From an uncultured Pelagibacteraceae bacterium (lineage in GTDB: Bacteria; Pseudomonadota; Alphaproteobacteria; Pelagibacterales; Pelagibacteraceae), in assembly GCA_902610975.1 (NCBI GenBank), contig CACLXL010000001.1:186001-250000 (forward strand): a stretch of DNA of 64,000 bases. Direction: 5' to 3'. Below the pieces are notes generated by a model. That model searched no databases and was not told the origin of the DNA. It saw only the letters and a program-made list of their open reading frames with translations. This document shows, piece by piece, positions 55,479 to 63,237 of this stretch. The first letter of the stretch is position 1; each line of letters opens with the position of its first letter. The translations under genes and the position numbers were made by a program.

Positions 55479-55679
55479 TTACTTATATATCGATAATTGT
55501 TTATAACATTTAGGTTTTTTATTGGATCTACCTATTTCAATTCGTCTGCCGTTCTCTAATATACAGTAAATATACCAATAAGGCTTGAATTGAAAATCGA
55601 CATCTCTAATCTCTTCTATTCGAATTTCTGTAACAGAATTATTTAATTCCTTTTCGTGTAATTTAATGATGTTTCTCAT
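55479..55679 (-). CDS. Unknown 66-residue protein, last gene of the exonuclease operon
   Basis: A short protein with an acidic start and IEEIRDVDFQF, YWYIYCILENGRRIEIGRS; the predicted pattern is beta strands ending in a basic tail. No family is recognised. It overlaps the 121-residue gene upstream by 17 bases, so it belongs to the 58720-55479 minus-strand run. Confidence 0.5.
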   Translation of the reverse strand: MRNIIKLHEKELNNSVTEIRIEEIRDVDFQFKPYWYIYCILENGRRIEIGRSNKKPKCYKQLSIYK

Positions 55680-56028
55680 TATTTTTTTTTTTATCTTTAT
55701 TTAACATTGGTAAAATAGTTTTATCTATCCATTCATGCTGTAATTTAACTGTTTTATCGTATTCTTTAATAAATTCTTCCATAATTTCTATATCAACTTT
55801 AGCACGCTCGTAATCCCGTCTATCCTTCAAATGATTAAGGTATTTAAGAATTTTGGTTGGTAAATTTAAAATAAAGATAAATAAACTCGTAAAAGGAGAT
55901 CTCGCTAAAAGCCTAAGCTCTCTTTGTTTATAAAGTGCACGGTAAGTAAAGTAATCATCCATTCGACTTAAATAATCTTCTCTAGCTTTTATACTTTCTT
56001 TAAAATATTTGTAAATTTTATTGCTCAT
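55663..56028 (-). CDS. Unknown 121-residue helical protein
   Basis: Charged helical protein with a short hydrophobic patch (SPFTSLFIFILNLPTKILKYL, split by proline) flanked by Arg/Lys-rich helices. It may be membrane-associated or simply helical; no family is recognised. It lies 4 bases after the exonuclease gene and overlaps the next small gene by 17 bases. Confidence 0.55.
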   Translation of the reverse strand: MSNKIYKYFKESIKAREDYLSRMDDYFTYRALYKQRELRLLARSPFTSLFIFILNLPTKILKYLNHLKDRRDYERAKVDIEIMEEFIKEYDKTVKLQHEWIDKTILPMLNKDKKKNNEKHH

Positions 56029-56032
56029 GTCA

Positions 56033-57472
56033 TTAAATGTATTTTTCGTAATTTGATTGCATATTAAAAAGATACTTATCGAGTTTAATTAATTTTTTCA
56101 TTTTTTCGTTATCTTCATCATTTTCAGCTTGTAGCTTTAAAGTATCAAGCCTTGCAAACTGAGCAGGTATATTCGTAAATACTGAGTCATCTCCATCATT
56201 GTTTAAAATAAAACTCGCTATTCTTTTTTTTATTCTTGTGTAATCTCTTTTACTTAATATCTTAATAAAATCTTCTTCGGTATGTTCCTCATAAATAACC
56301 ATTTCAGCTAAAGTCTTTATTTCATCTCTTTTAAATTTATTAAATATCTTTTTCTTTTCGTCATTTGTTTCCGCTAGATTAAATGCATCCATTAATTTTC
56401 TCTCTTCAATAGATGGATTTAATTTGTAAATCATTTGTTCAGGCTCTAATTTTCGCTGATCATTTTCCATTTTTTCATCGAGTCTCTCTTGTTGAATTGT
56501 CTTAATTTTATTTAATATTTCCTCTCTATTTTGACTTATAACTTTTTGTCTTCTCTCTAATTCTTTCATTCCCAGGTTTTTATAAACATCATCATTAAGA
56601 GCATATTTTTTATCCATTAAAAGAGGCGAACGGTTTGCCTTCTGGGTTCTGCACCATTTAGGTGATGCATCCAATTCTTTTTTAAATGCATCAGTGTCAT
56701 TTAAAACACTCAGAATTTCTTCTGGTGGTTTACGAAGATCATACGTCAAGTACCAGGAAGGGTAGATCCCTTCTCCAAGTAACGTTCCCGCATATATCTT
56801 TGCAACCCTCCATGCTTCCATCCAACAGAAAATGGGAGTCGATTGGAGTTTAGGAAATACATCGGGTTTTCTTCTTAAAGCTAGAGACGCCTTAAAAACT
56901 TCAGGAGCTTTCTTAGCTAACAACTCTCCTAACTTCATAGTACTGACAGTATCTCCATAGCTAGTATGAGCTACAGTTTTTATATTATTCACTCTACAAA
57001 CTGACTCGAGTTTATATATGGGTAAATTTTTATCGTTTAGTTCAAAAGAGATAGAATTAGGTGCAAAAAGATTTACTGATCTCACGACAGGTAATAAATC
57101 AAACGAGTCGGAATTAGTCAGATAAGGCCAACGTAAATTCACAAATAAACTATGATTTAGTAAGACTGTATCGTAGTTATGATTATTAAATCCAACAAAT
57201 ATAGCTCCCATTTTTTTCCACTTAGTAAATTTCTCTTCTAATTTTTTTAGCATCACGCCATACGTGTCCTGTTTCATCAAATAATCAACATCGAGTCCAT
57301 TAACTAGCATGGCGTCGACCTCTAGAGGTCTACTTTTTCTTGGTCTAGCAGACAAAGTAAACTCATCTAAGATTTGAAATTTATCGTTTGAAAGAACTCC
57401 AGAAATTTGGAGGACAGATGCCTTACCGCATGCACCTGAGTCACTTTCAATATCGAACCATGCAAAAATCAT
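56033..57472 (-). CDS. DEDDh exonuclease, ExoI-like
   Basis: A 479-residue protein whose first 180 residues form a DEDDh exonuclease domain: WFDIES (Asp7, Glu9), NNHNYDTVLL (Asp101) and H169-x4-D174 in AHTSYGD. The middle (about 190-280) with FCWMEAWRVAKIYAG resembles ExoI/SbcB-type proteins, and the C-terminus is a long charged helical region. It likely degrades DNA or RNA 3'-5'. It lies 12 bases after the S24-like gene and is the catalytic member of this accessory operon. Confidence 0.75.
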   Translation of the reverse strand: MIFAWFDIESDSGACGKASVLQISGVLSNDKFQILDEFTLSARPRKSRPLEVDAMLVNGLDVDYLMKQDTYGVMLKKLEEKFTKWKKMGAIFVGFNNHNYDTVLLNHSLFVNLRWPYLTNSDSFDLLPVVRSVNLFAPNSISFELNDKNLPIYKLESVCRVNNIKTVAHTSYGDTVSTMKLGELLAKKAPEVFKASLALRRKPDVFPKLQSTPIFCWMEAWRVAKIYAGTLLGEGIYPSWYLTYDLRKPPEEILSVLNDTDAFKKELDASPKWCRTQKANRSPLLMDKKYALNDDVYKNLGMKELERRQKVISQNREEILNKIKTIQQERLDEKMENDQRKLEPEQMIYKLNPSIEERKLMDAFNLAETNDEKKKIFNKFKRDEIKTLAEMVIYEEHTEEDFIKILSKRDYTRIKKRIASFILNNDGDDSVFTNIPAQFARLDTLKLQAENDEDNEKMKKLIKLDKYLFNMQSNYEKYI

Positions 57473-57484
57473 ATTTTTATTTTC

Positions 57485-58720
57485 CTAAGCTCTTTTCTTT
57501 TTAATATCTTCATTTGACATTCCGTCTGACTCATCAGAAAATAAATTTGGCTCAGACTTAAGTCCTCTGCTTAAAAACTCTGGAATTTCAAAATCCTGGT
57601 CGAATAAATTTTTATTCATAATAGTCTTGTTTTCATTAGTAAATCCTGATTTCCAAATTACTTTGCCAATTATATAATCTTTTCTAGGTTTGCCTTTATT
57701 GTCCAATGCAGCAATAGTCTGTCTAGAATACTTGTTATTATCTGGAATAGAAATAATCTGATAAGTATCTTTGAACATCGTAAATTGCAGTCGTCTAATA
57801 CATATCTTATTAAATTCTTTGACAACAAATAAACCTCCTTTAAATGCATTTGTTTCACCTAAAGTTGTCTTTATAGCCAAACATTCATCACCAATTGAAA
57901 TTGCAGGACTCATATAATCATCATCGACTTTAATTAAAAATAATTTAGAAAAATCACTAATTGAAAAGTTTTTACGAATTGCACTTTTCTTCATTAAAAA
58001 GCCATCTGATTTTGAATTAATAAAGTTTATCTTTTTATACTCTGAAGGTGAAAAGAAGTTAGGCAGAAAGGTTTTTCTTAAACTCTCACAAATTATATAA
58101 AAATCTTTAATTGCTTTTATTTCTAATTCAAAATTCTTGTACTCGTCGGTATAAGTTTCTTTAATATCATCGATAGCTTCAAAATCTTCAACTATCATAT
58201 TCTGTAGCCAATCTTCTGTGTTTTGATATCCTTGTAAAAATCCAATATAATCTTCATACTTTTCAGGCTCAATTTTTTCAATATACTTGTCTAAAATAGT
58301 TAATTCATCTTGATCAAAAATATCATTCTTGTTTATTGAGATATTTTCCCCAGATCCTATTTTAATACCTGGATTAAGACTGCTAATTGCTAATATGTGA
58401 TGCTCTAGTGCTGGGATTAAAAGTTTTTCAATAACTCCCCCATTTTTACTTATCATGTTATAAAATAAATCAAATCTACTAATTTTTTCTTTAGGATTGT
58501 GTTTTTTAGCTAAAGCGCGATAAATACTTAAAAGGAAGAAGTAAGAAAAACTTCTTGGAAATATTTTTTTATCGTATCTATAAATATAACCTACCAACGA
58601 ATTCCTATGATGTGAAAGTGTTAGAGAACATTGACTTTGGGATAAGCCAGCAAACTTTAATAAATTAGTTAAAAGTAGCTTATTAATAGACAATAATGAA
58701 TTTCTAGAATCCATACTCAT
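57485..58720 (-). CDS. S24/LexA-like protein with catalytic dyad lost
   Basis: A 411-residue protein with an N-terminal helical half and a C-terminal S24-like domain (about 258-360). The core motif reads DDDYMSPAISIGDE (266-279), where Tyr269 replaces the catalytic Ser of the D-S-M-x-P motif. The second catalytic position, V-K-R-L in the family, is IRRL (308-311), so the Lys is Arg. Self-cleavage is therefore unlikely. The start ATG 58720 could also be 58714. It probably acts as a DNA-binding or sensor protein for the operon below it. Confidence 0.7.
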   Translation of the reverse strand: MSMDSRNSLLSINKLLLTNLLKFAGLSQSQCSLTLSHHRNSLVGYIYRYDKKIFPRSFSYFFLLSIYRALAKKHNPKEKISRFDLFYNMISKNGGVIEKLLIPALEHHILAISSLNPGIKIGSGENISINKNDIFDQDELTILDKYIEKIEPEKYEDYIGFLQGYQNTEDWLQNMIVEDFEAIDDIKETYTDEYKNFELEIKAIKDFYIICESLRKTFLPNFFSPSEYKKINFINSKSDGFLMKKSAIRKNFSISDFSKLFLIKVDDDYMSPAISIGDECLAIKTTLGETNAFKGGLFVVKEFNKICIRRLQFTMFKDTYQIISIPDNNKYSRQTIAALDNKGKPRKDYIIGKVIWKSGFTNENKTIMNKNLFDQDFEIPEFLSRGLKSEPNLFSDESDGMSNEDIKKKRA

Positions 58721-58758
58721 TATATATACTTATTTTATGCAAAAATAAAGTAAAAAAA

Positions 58759-58778
58759 AGTCAATTTTACTGTTGACA
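58759..58778. promoter_or_regulatory. Back-to-back TTGAC elements between divergent genes
   Basis: On the plus strand TTGACA at 58773-58778, and on the minus strand TTGACT at 58759-58764, form an inverted repeat GTCAA-8-TTGAC. On the plus side TTAAGT lies 17 bases downstream (58796-58801). These are candidate -35 elements of divergent promoters for the S24-like operon and the rmuC operon, or one shared operator. Confidence 0.4.
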
Positions 58779-58807
58779 TGCAAAGATTTGTGTGATTAAG
58801 TGCTTTT

Positions 58808-58887
58808 ATGAGTAAAAAAAAGACGAATATTAGGATGTTCTTTCCTTTCTACCTTTCTGATCCTTTTACTTGTCTTTTTTTACTCAT
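58808..58887 (+). promoter_or_regulatory. Long inverted repeat in the leader of the rmuC operon
   Basis: ATGAGT-A8-GAC (58808-58824) and GTC-T7-ACTCAT (58872-58887) are near-perfect complements (one extra A) around a 47-base interior. It lies between the candidate promoter and the Shine-Dalgarno AAGGAG (58896-58901). If transcribed it would fold into a 16-bp stem at the 5' end. Confidence 0.5.
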
Positions 58888-58907
58888 TAACAAAAAAGGA
58901 GAAAAAA

Positions 58908-59291
58908 ATGCCTAAAACAAAAAAAAACAAGTCAAAAAACAATGTAGTTCCTTTCAATAAGCCTAAAATAGATAAAGAGGCTGATGAAAAACTAAAGTTA
59001 AGAGAAAGTGAAAAAGACCGATTAAACACTGTGTTAAAACAAAAGTGCGATGAGATAATAGAAATTATAGATACAAGTCAAATCGATAAACAGTGGGGTG
59101 TCTATGCAGCTCTTTTCCATGTAAAACAAATGGGCGTATTTAATCTTCATACTTCAGATTATGATTTAGCCAACAAAACATCTTCTGATGAAATTATGAA
59201 GAACCAAAGAGAATATCTGCAAACGTCTTTTCCGCAATTTGTGAACAATGATGAAAATAGTGAAGAAACTACAAAAAAGGTACTACACTAA
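58908..59291 (+). CDS. Unknown 127-residue protein before rmuC
   Basis: A basic N-terminus (KTKKNKSKNN) is followed by helical charged residues and a central segment DKQWGVYAALFHVKQMGVFNLH, with an acidic tail. No family is recognised. A strong Shine-Dalgarno (AAGGAG) precedes the ATG. The stop is one base into rmuC, so the two are coupled. Confidence 0.7.
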   Translation: MPKTKKNKSKNNVVPFNKPKIDKEADEKLKLRESEKDRLNTVLKQKCDEIIEIIDTSQIDKQWGVYAALFHVKQMGVFNLHTSDYDLANKTSSDEIMKNQREYLQTSFPQFVNNDENSEETTKKVLH

Positions 59292-60454
59292 TGCTTGAAC
59301 CCTTAATCTATACATTAGTTGGATTTGCCCTAGCCTCTGTATTTTGGTTTTTATACTTTAAGACTAAAAGCTCAAACTTAGTTGATAGATCTGCACTTGA
59401 AGAGAAAGCTATATTAAATACAAAACTAGAGGGTCAAATCGCAGCTTTTCATAAAGAAGTTGCGTTATTAAATAAAGCAAAAGACGAGATAGGTAACACT
59501 TTAAAATTAGAAAGAGAAAATGCAAAAGAGCAGTTAAAAACTATAAACAACGTTGAAAAATGGAGAGTAAATACTGAAAGAGACGTAAAAAAGTATGAAG
59601 AGTATGTTAACGATACAAAGAATTTCGTAGATAAATTAACTGGAAACGTGAAATACCAAGGTGATTTTGGTGAAAAGCTGCTTGTTAAACTTTTAGAAAT
59701 TCACGGTTTGTCTCTAAACATTGACTTTACAGTGCAGGAGGGCAATAAAGTTTATGATCAAGTAGATGATGAGTTGCTGCAAAGAGTAAGACCTGATGTA
59801 ATTATGAATTTATCGAAGAACGACCATGTAGTTGTTGACAGTAAAGTGTCTTTGATTGAATGGAAAAATTTTGTAAACGAAAAAAAAGATGAGAAAGAAA
59901 GACAAATACATTTAAAGAAACATATTTCAGCTATAGATAAACATATTACAACTTTATCTGGAAGAAATTATCAAAAATTGCTCGGTAAAAATGTTTTTCC
60001 TAGTGTCATTTTATTTATTCCTTTTGTGCCTGCTTACTTAGCTGCGATAGAAGAAGATACTGAATTAATGGATAGAGCTTATAAAAAAAACGTTATTTTG
60101 ACTTGTCCGGGTTCTTTATTGCCCGTAATAAAAATTATCGAGACTATTAAAAGTAAAGACAAACAATTAGAAAATGTAAAAGAGATCTCAAAGAATGCTA
60201 CTTTTTTAATTGACAAGTTTGTTTCACTTAAGAAATCTTTAAAAGGTACGATTAAATCATTCAGAGATCATGCACTAAACTTACAAAAAGTTATTGACAC
60301 TGGATGGGGTTCAAAAAATTCATTAGAGAAATCGTTTGAGAAGTTTCAGAAAAAACATGGTTTAAATGAAGCTAAAGATATGCCTACAAGTTCTGTGGAA
60401 GAAGACCAAATCATAGATATCAATGATCCAGAGGATAAAACAGCTGTAAACTAA
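59291..60454 (+). CDS. rmuC: RmuC-family DNA recombination protein
   Basis: A 387-residue RmuC protein: one N-terminal membrane segment (about 5-22), a coiled coil (about 40-115) and the RmuC nuclease-like domain with GDFGEKLLVKLLEIHGL, RPDVIMNL, HVVVDSKVSL and LFIPFVPAYLAA. The D..DSKV motif is a PD-(D/E)XK-like core. RmuC limits DNA inversion in E. coli, and homologues appear near defence genes. It is divergent from the exonuclease operon. Confidence 0.88.
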   Translation: MLEPLIYTLVGFALASVFWFLYFKTKSSNLVDRSALEEKAILNTKLEGQIAAFHKEVALLNKAKDEIGNTLKLERENAKEQLKTINNVEKWRVNTERDVKKYEEYVNDTKNFVDKLTGNVKYQGDFGEKLLVKLLEIHGLSLNIDFTVQEGNKVYDQVDDELLQRVRPDVIMNLSKNDHVVVDSKVSLIEWKNFVNEKKDEKERQIHLKKHISAIDKHITTLSGRNYQKLLGKNVFPSVILFIPFVPAYLAAIEEDTELMDRAYKKNVILTCPGSLLPVIKIIETIKSKDKQLENVKEISKNATFLIDKFVSLKKSLKGTIKSFRDHALNLQKVIDTGWGSKNSLEKSFEKFQKKHGLNEAKDMPTSSVEEDQIIDINDPEDKTAVN

Positions 60455-60455
60455 T

Positions 60456-60536
60456 ATGAAAAAACACTTAGAATATACTGACGCTAAATCTAATAAGTTC
60501 TGGAAGATAGAGCTTAAAGGTAAATCGATTTTTTGA
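60456..60536 (+). pseudogene. WGR-domain N-terminal remnant
   Basis: ATG 60456 opens a 26-residue frame beginning MKKHLEYTDAKSNKFWKIEL, close to the start of WGR domains (LEFTD..SNKFWEIEL). It stops at 60534-60536, far short of a full domain. It starts one base after the rmuC stop. It is probably a leftover of a deleted gene. Confidence 0.5.
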
Positions 60537-60623
60537 AGTTTCATTCATGACTTTAAATGCTTCAAAAAATTCTTTAGTAAGTTTTAAATCTTTTGGTAAT
60601 TCTGTATTTTTTTCTAGTGGCAT
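60468..60623 (-). CDS. Small 51-residue open frame, possible truncated gene
   Basis: ATG 60623 starts MPLEKNTELPKDLKLTKEFF followed by EAFKVMNETSKNRF, with orderly protein-like composition. The C-terminal part overlaps the WGR remnant on the other strand, and likely reads into unrelated sequence after about residue 33. It is probably the 5' end of a second gene, fused at a deletion junction near 60530. Confidence 0.4.
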   Translation of the reverse strand: MPLEKNTELPKDLKLTKEFFEAFKVMNETSKNRFTFKLYLPELIRFSVSIF

Positions 60624-60627
60624 TATT

Positions 60628-61581
60628 TTAAATGTATTCTAAAATTTTTTTTGCAGGAATTGTTTTTTTAATCCAGGCTAATGGAATGTTTCTATCTTTT
60701 AATGCTGCAAAGTAACTTCCGCAGAAAATTGCCCGGCTAACGTTACAGCCTCCGGCTTTGATTGTTTTAATAATAGCCTGTTCATAATTACTTGAGGTAA
60801 TTACACAATGAACCGAACTTTTAAAATTTCCAGGATCTGAACATGCTTTGCCTAACATGCGAGTGACTTTAGTATGATCTTGATTTTTAAATTTGAACAC
60901 CCTCTTAATGTCTTTAATTACTTCTTTAAAATACTTATTTTTCTTATTCAATTTAATAAATTTTTGAATAGGATTTTTTTCTCTCTGACTTGCTAAATCT
61001 ATAATTTTCAATCTAGCCAAACCGTAGACTTCGTTTGTGTGTGAATCTGCTGCAATTCTAATAACTTTTTTAACTTCCTTATCATCCTTACTTACTAAAA
61101 AATAATACGGTATCGCGGCATTGAAACCATCTGTTTCTTGAACGACATTTAAACCTCCTTTAACTCTTTTTTTACTTTTAATTTTCTTAATGGCCACAAG
61201 TGTATTTTGATGTATCCAATTTCCTTTAAGCGGTTTTAGCCATTTTTTTTTCTTGTACTTACGTCTCTCATTTAAGTTCTTATAATAAATAGAACCAGGC
61301 CCAAAATGTGTAACTAAGTTTTTTTTAAAATTTTCAATTATTTCTAATTTTTTTTTTGATGTTATTATTGTTTGAAACATTACCTGAGCCATGTCGTTGT
61401 AACCGCTAACGGCTCCCAGGGGTATAGAATAAAAAGGACATTTGTTTTCTCTAAAAAAAGCTATATCTTTTTTGCCTTTAATATAACTTTTTAATTTTTT
61501 AGGATCATAAACCCAATGTAAAGGTCTCGCTGCTGCATCGGCAACTGTAGCTCCTAATAAAATTTTTAGACCTTCATACAT
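60628..61581 (-). CDS. ADP-ribosylglycohydrolase / J1-crystallin-like protein
   Basis: A 317-residue protein. The N-terminus GATVADAAARPLHWVYD and SGYNDMAQVM, and the C-terminal KAGGCNVSRAIFCGSYFAAL, match the ADP-ribosylglycohydrolase fold. In the J1-crystallin/selenoprotein J branch the C-terminal motif has GGCNxSR rather than the GGDxD of typical hydrolases, as here. It may remove ADP-ribose or have another ligand. It overlaps rlmN by one base. Confidence 0.75.
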   Translation of the reverse strand: MYEGLKILLGATVADAAARPLHWVYDPKKLKSYIKGKKDIAFFRENKCPFYSIPLGAVSGYNDMAQVMFQTIITSKKKLEIIENFKKNLVTHFGPGSIYYKNLNERRKYKKKKWLKPLKGNWIHQNTLVAIKKIKSKKRVKGGLNVVQETDGFNAAIPYYFLVSKDDKEVKKVIRIAADSHTNEVYGLARLKIIDLASQREKNPIQKFIKLNKKNKYFKEVIKDIKRVFKFKNQDHTKVTRMLGKACSDPGNFKSSVHCVITSSNYEQAIIKTIKAGGCNVSRAIFCGSYFAALKDRNIPLAWIKKTIPAKKILEYI

Positions 61582-62681
61582 TAGTTTATTTTTTTATTTA
61601 CCGGCAAACTTGAGGTTCTTAACTGTCCACAACCACTTAATGATTTTTGATCAGCGCCGCCACTTCTTCTTACCGTCACAATAAATCCTGCATTTTTAAC
61701 TATTTGAGCAAATTCATTTGTCTTATCTTCAGAGACAGGTTTTATTTTACATCCTGGCCATGTATTCATAAAAATTAAATTTAATTTAGACGGAAACTGT
61801 TTCATTACTTTTACTAACTCTCTTGCATCTTCCGGGCTGTCATTAATTCCTTTCATGAGAGTATATTCGACAAACACTTTCTCTTTCACAACACTAGTGT
61901 AATATTTACAACTTTTAATAACTTCTTCTAAAGGATATTTTTTATTTATAGGAATGACTTTATTTCTTTTTTCATTTGTTCCTGCGTGAATTGAAAGCGC
62001 TAAATGCACCCCTACCTCATCAGTAAATTGAATAATTTTATCTGGTACTCCAATAGTTGATAAAGTTATCGATTTTTTTCCCATATGAATTCCCTCAGGT
62101 TCCATTAAAATTTTAATAAATTGTTTTGTTTCTATATAATTTGTTAACGGTTCTCCTGATCCCATGAGCACTACTCTACTTAAAAGTCTTTGATCCCCAA
62201 AATCATTGAGGTATCTTTTTGCTATCATCATTTGCATAACTATTTCACTAGCAGATAAATTTTTAACTAATAGCTGCGTTCCAGTTGCACAATGAATACA
62301 AGCACTATTTTTTGACATCGCACATCCAACCTGCACTGATACACAAATAGTGTTATGTGATTTACTAGGTATTAATACGACCTCAATTAAATTTTTGTTC
62401 TCATCATTTAATTCTAAAAGCCATTTAATTGTTTTATCGCCTGCGACTTCTTTTTTTAAAATTTTTGGTAATTCTAAAGATAAAACATTATCTAATTTTT
62501 TTCTTAGTTCAAATGTAACTGTGGTTAAATCAGAAAAGCTTGTTATACCTTTTTGGTATATTCCCTTGTAAAGTTGTTGAGCCCTCATTTTAACTTTGCT
62601 TTCTTCAACTCCAATCTTTTCAATAAGGAAATTTTTCAGTTCCTCAAAAGATAAACCGTAAAAGTTTTGCTTTTTTTGCAT
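61581..62681 (-). CDS. rlmN: RlmN-like radical SAM methyltransferase with CX7CX2C motif
   Basis: RlmN makes m2A at 23S A2503 and m2A37 in tRNA. The 366-residue protein keeps the family's catalytic Glu (LIEVVLIP), the SAM region VVLMGSGEPLTNY, and the C-terminal methyl-accepting Cys (about 351) in SGCGQL. The cluster motif, CxxxCxxC in the family (GCALECKFC in E. coli), is GCAMSKNSACIHC here: C120-x7-C128-x2-C131, with four extra residues. It overlaps the J1-crystallin-like gene by one base. Confidence 0.85.
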   Translation of the reverse strand: MQKKQNFYGLSFEELKNFLIEKIGVEESKVKMRAQQLYKGIYQKGITSFSDLTTVTFELRKKLDNVLSLELPKILKKEVAGDKTIKWLLELNDENKNLIEVVLIPSKSHNTICVSVQVGCAMSKNSACIHCATGTQLLVKNLSASEIVMQMMIAKRYLNDFGDQRLLSRVVLMGSGEPLTNYIETKQFIKILMEPEGIHMGKKSITLSTIGVPDKIIQFTDEVGVHLALSIHAGTNEKRNKVIPINKKYPLEEVIKSCKYYTSVVKEKVFVEYTLMKGINDSPEDARELVKVMKQFPSKLNLIFMNTWPGCKIKPVSEDKTNEFAQIVKNAGFIVTVRRSGGADQKSLSGCGQLRTSSLPVNKKIN

Positions 62682-62701
62682 TAATGGGACTTTATAGACT
62701 T

Positions 62702-62725
62702 GAGCGGGCTTATGAAAGCCCGCTC
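62702..62725. terminator. Strong GC-rich hairpin after the orphan gene
   Basis: GAGCGGGCTT (62702-62711), ATGA, AAGCCCGCTC (62716-62725), a perfect 10-bp stem. It lies 10 bases after the stop of the 64-residue orphan and before rlmN. No T run follows, so it may end transcription weakly or protect the 3' end. Confidence 0.6.
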
Positions 62726-62735
62726 TATAGGAATG

Positions 62736-62930
62736 TTAGAGTTTTTTTGGCTCTGTTTTTAAATGCTTAAGAATCTGCCCTTTCCGGGGACCATTCTTCA
62801 AGGTATATCCAGATGAGCCACCTCCGTTCACTTCCACCGTCGTTTGATTTTTACTTAACTGTAATGAAAGCCGCTGCGCAGATTTTTTACCGCAGATGCT
62901 TTTGTACAGTTGAGTGAACCTATTTGTCAT
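62736..62930 (-). CDS. Orphan 64-residue protein with structured leader
   Basis: Start ATG 62930 is chosen because AAGGAG lies 5 bases upstream (62936-62941); a longer in-frame ATG at 63050 would run through the hairpins. The protein is basic, with SICGKKSAQRLSLQLS and NGGGSSGYTLKNGPRKG. No family is recognised. Codons CGG, CTG, ACG and GCG are used, unlike the AGA/TTA-rich neighbours, which suggests recent transfer. Confidence 0.6.
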   Translation of the reverse strand: MTNRFTQLYKSICGKKSAQRLSLQLSKNQTTVEVNGGGSSGYTLKNGPRKGQILKHLKTEPKKL

Positions 62931-62958
62931 ATCAACTCCTTTGTTCTGCGATCTTTGC

Positions 62959-63037
62959 AATCCCCATGGAGATTCGGCATGATCATGCCGACACTTTGCA
63001 AGATGATAAACTATCATCTTTTCCATGTGATATGGAA
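62959..63037 (-). promoter_or_regulatory. Four-hairpin structured leader
   Basis: On the minus strand, in order: TTCCAT-5-ATGGAA (63021-63037); AAGATGATA-3-TATCATCTT (63000-63020); CGGCAT-GATC-ATGCCG (62975-62990); AATCTC-CATG-GGGATT (62959-62974). The first two and last two abut exactly. TTGCAA near 62996-63001 and at 62955-62960 are mutually complementary and could close or rearrange the last two. The leader ends 20 bases before AAGGAG of the orphan gene. It matches no riboswitch class I know. Confidence 0.6.
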
Positions 63038-63075
63038 TTACCTTAAACATTAATGTAAGAATATATTATTTGTCA

Positions 63076-63237
63076 ATGGATAATAAGTTTATATTAGGTT
63101 TGTGTATAATAGGTTTTGGCCTCTTGTTATTGATGTCACCTGAAAAACATAGCTGGATTTTTAGTGCTTTGGCCGTGGGGATAGGTAGCGGAATAATAGT
63201 TAAAAAAAGTGAAAAAAATGATAAAAACGAAAAGTAA
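63076..63237 (+). CDS. Small membrane protein, 53 residues
   Basis: ATG 63076 opens MDNKFILGLCIIGFGLLLLM, a first hydrophobic segment, then SPEKHSWIFSALAVGIGSGI with a second, and a basic/acidic tail. Two membrane helices are likely. The stop TAA overlaps the ATG of the next gene (TAATG), indicating coupling. No family is recognised. Confidence 0.6.
   Translation: MDNKFILGLCIIGFGLLLLMSPEKHSWIFSALAVGIGSGIIVKKSEKNDKNEK

Noticed and set aside
58808-58912. 35-codon frame beginning MSKKKTNIRMFF
   Set aside because: It coincides with the inverted repeat, has no Shine-Dalgarno and overlaps the next start; more likely leader RNA.
62702-63040. tmRNA, RNase P RNA or 6S RNA
   Set aside because: None of the conserved core motifs (T arm, SsrA tag, P4 sequences) were found.
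62736-63050. 104-residue version of the orphan protein
   Set aside because: Its first 40 codons cover four hairpins; ATG 62930 has a proper ribosome-binding site.
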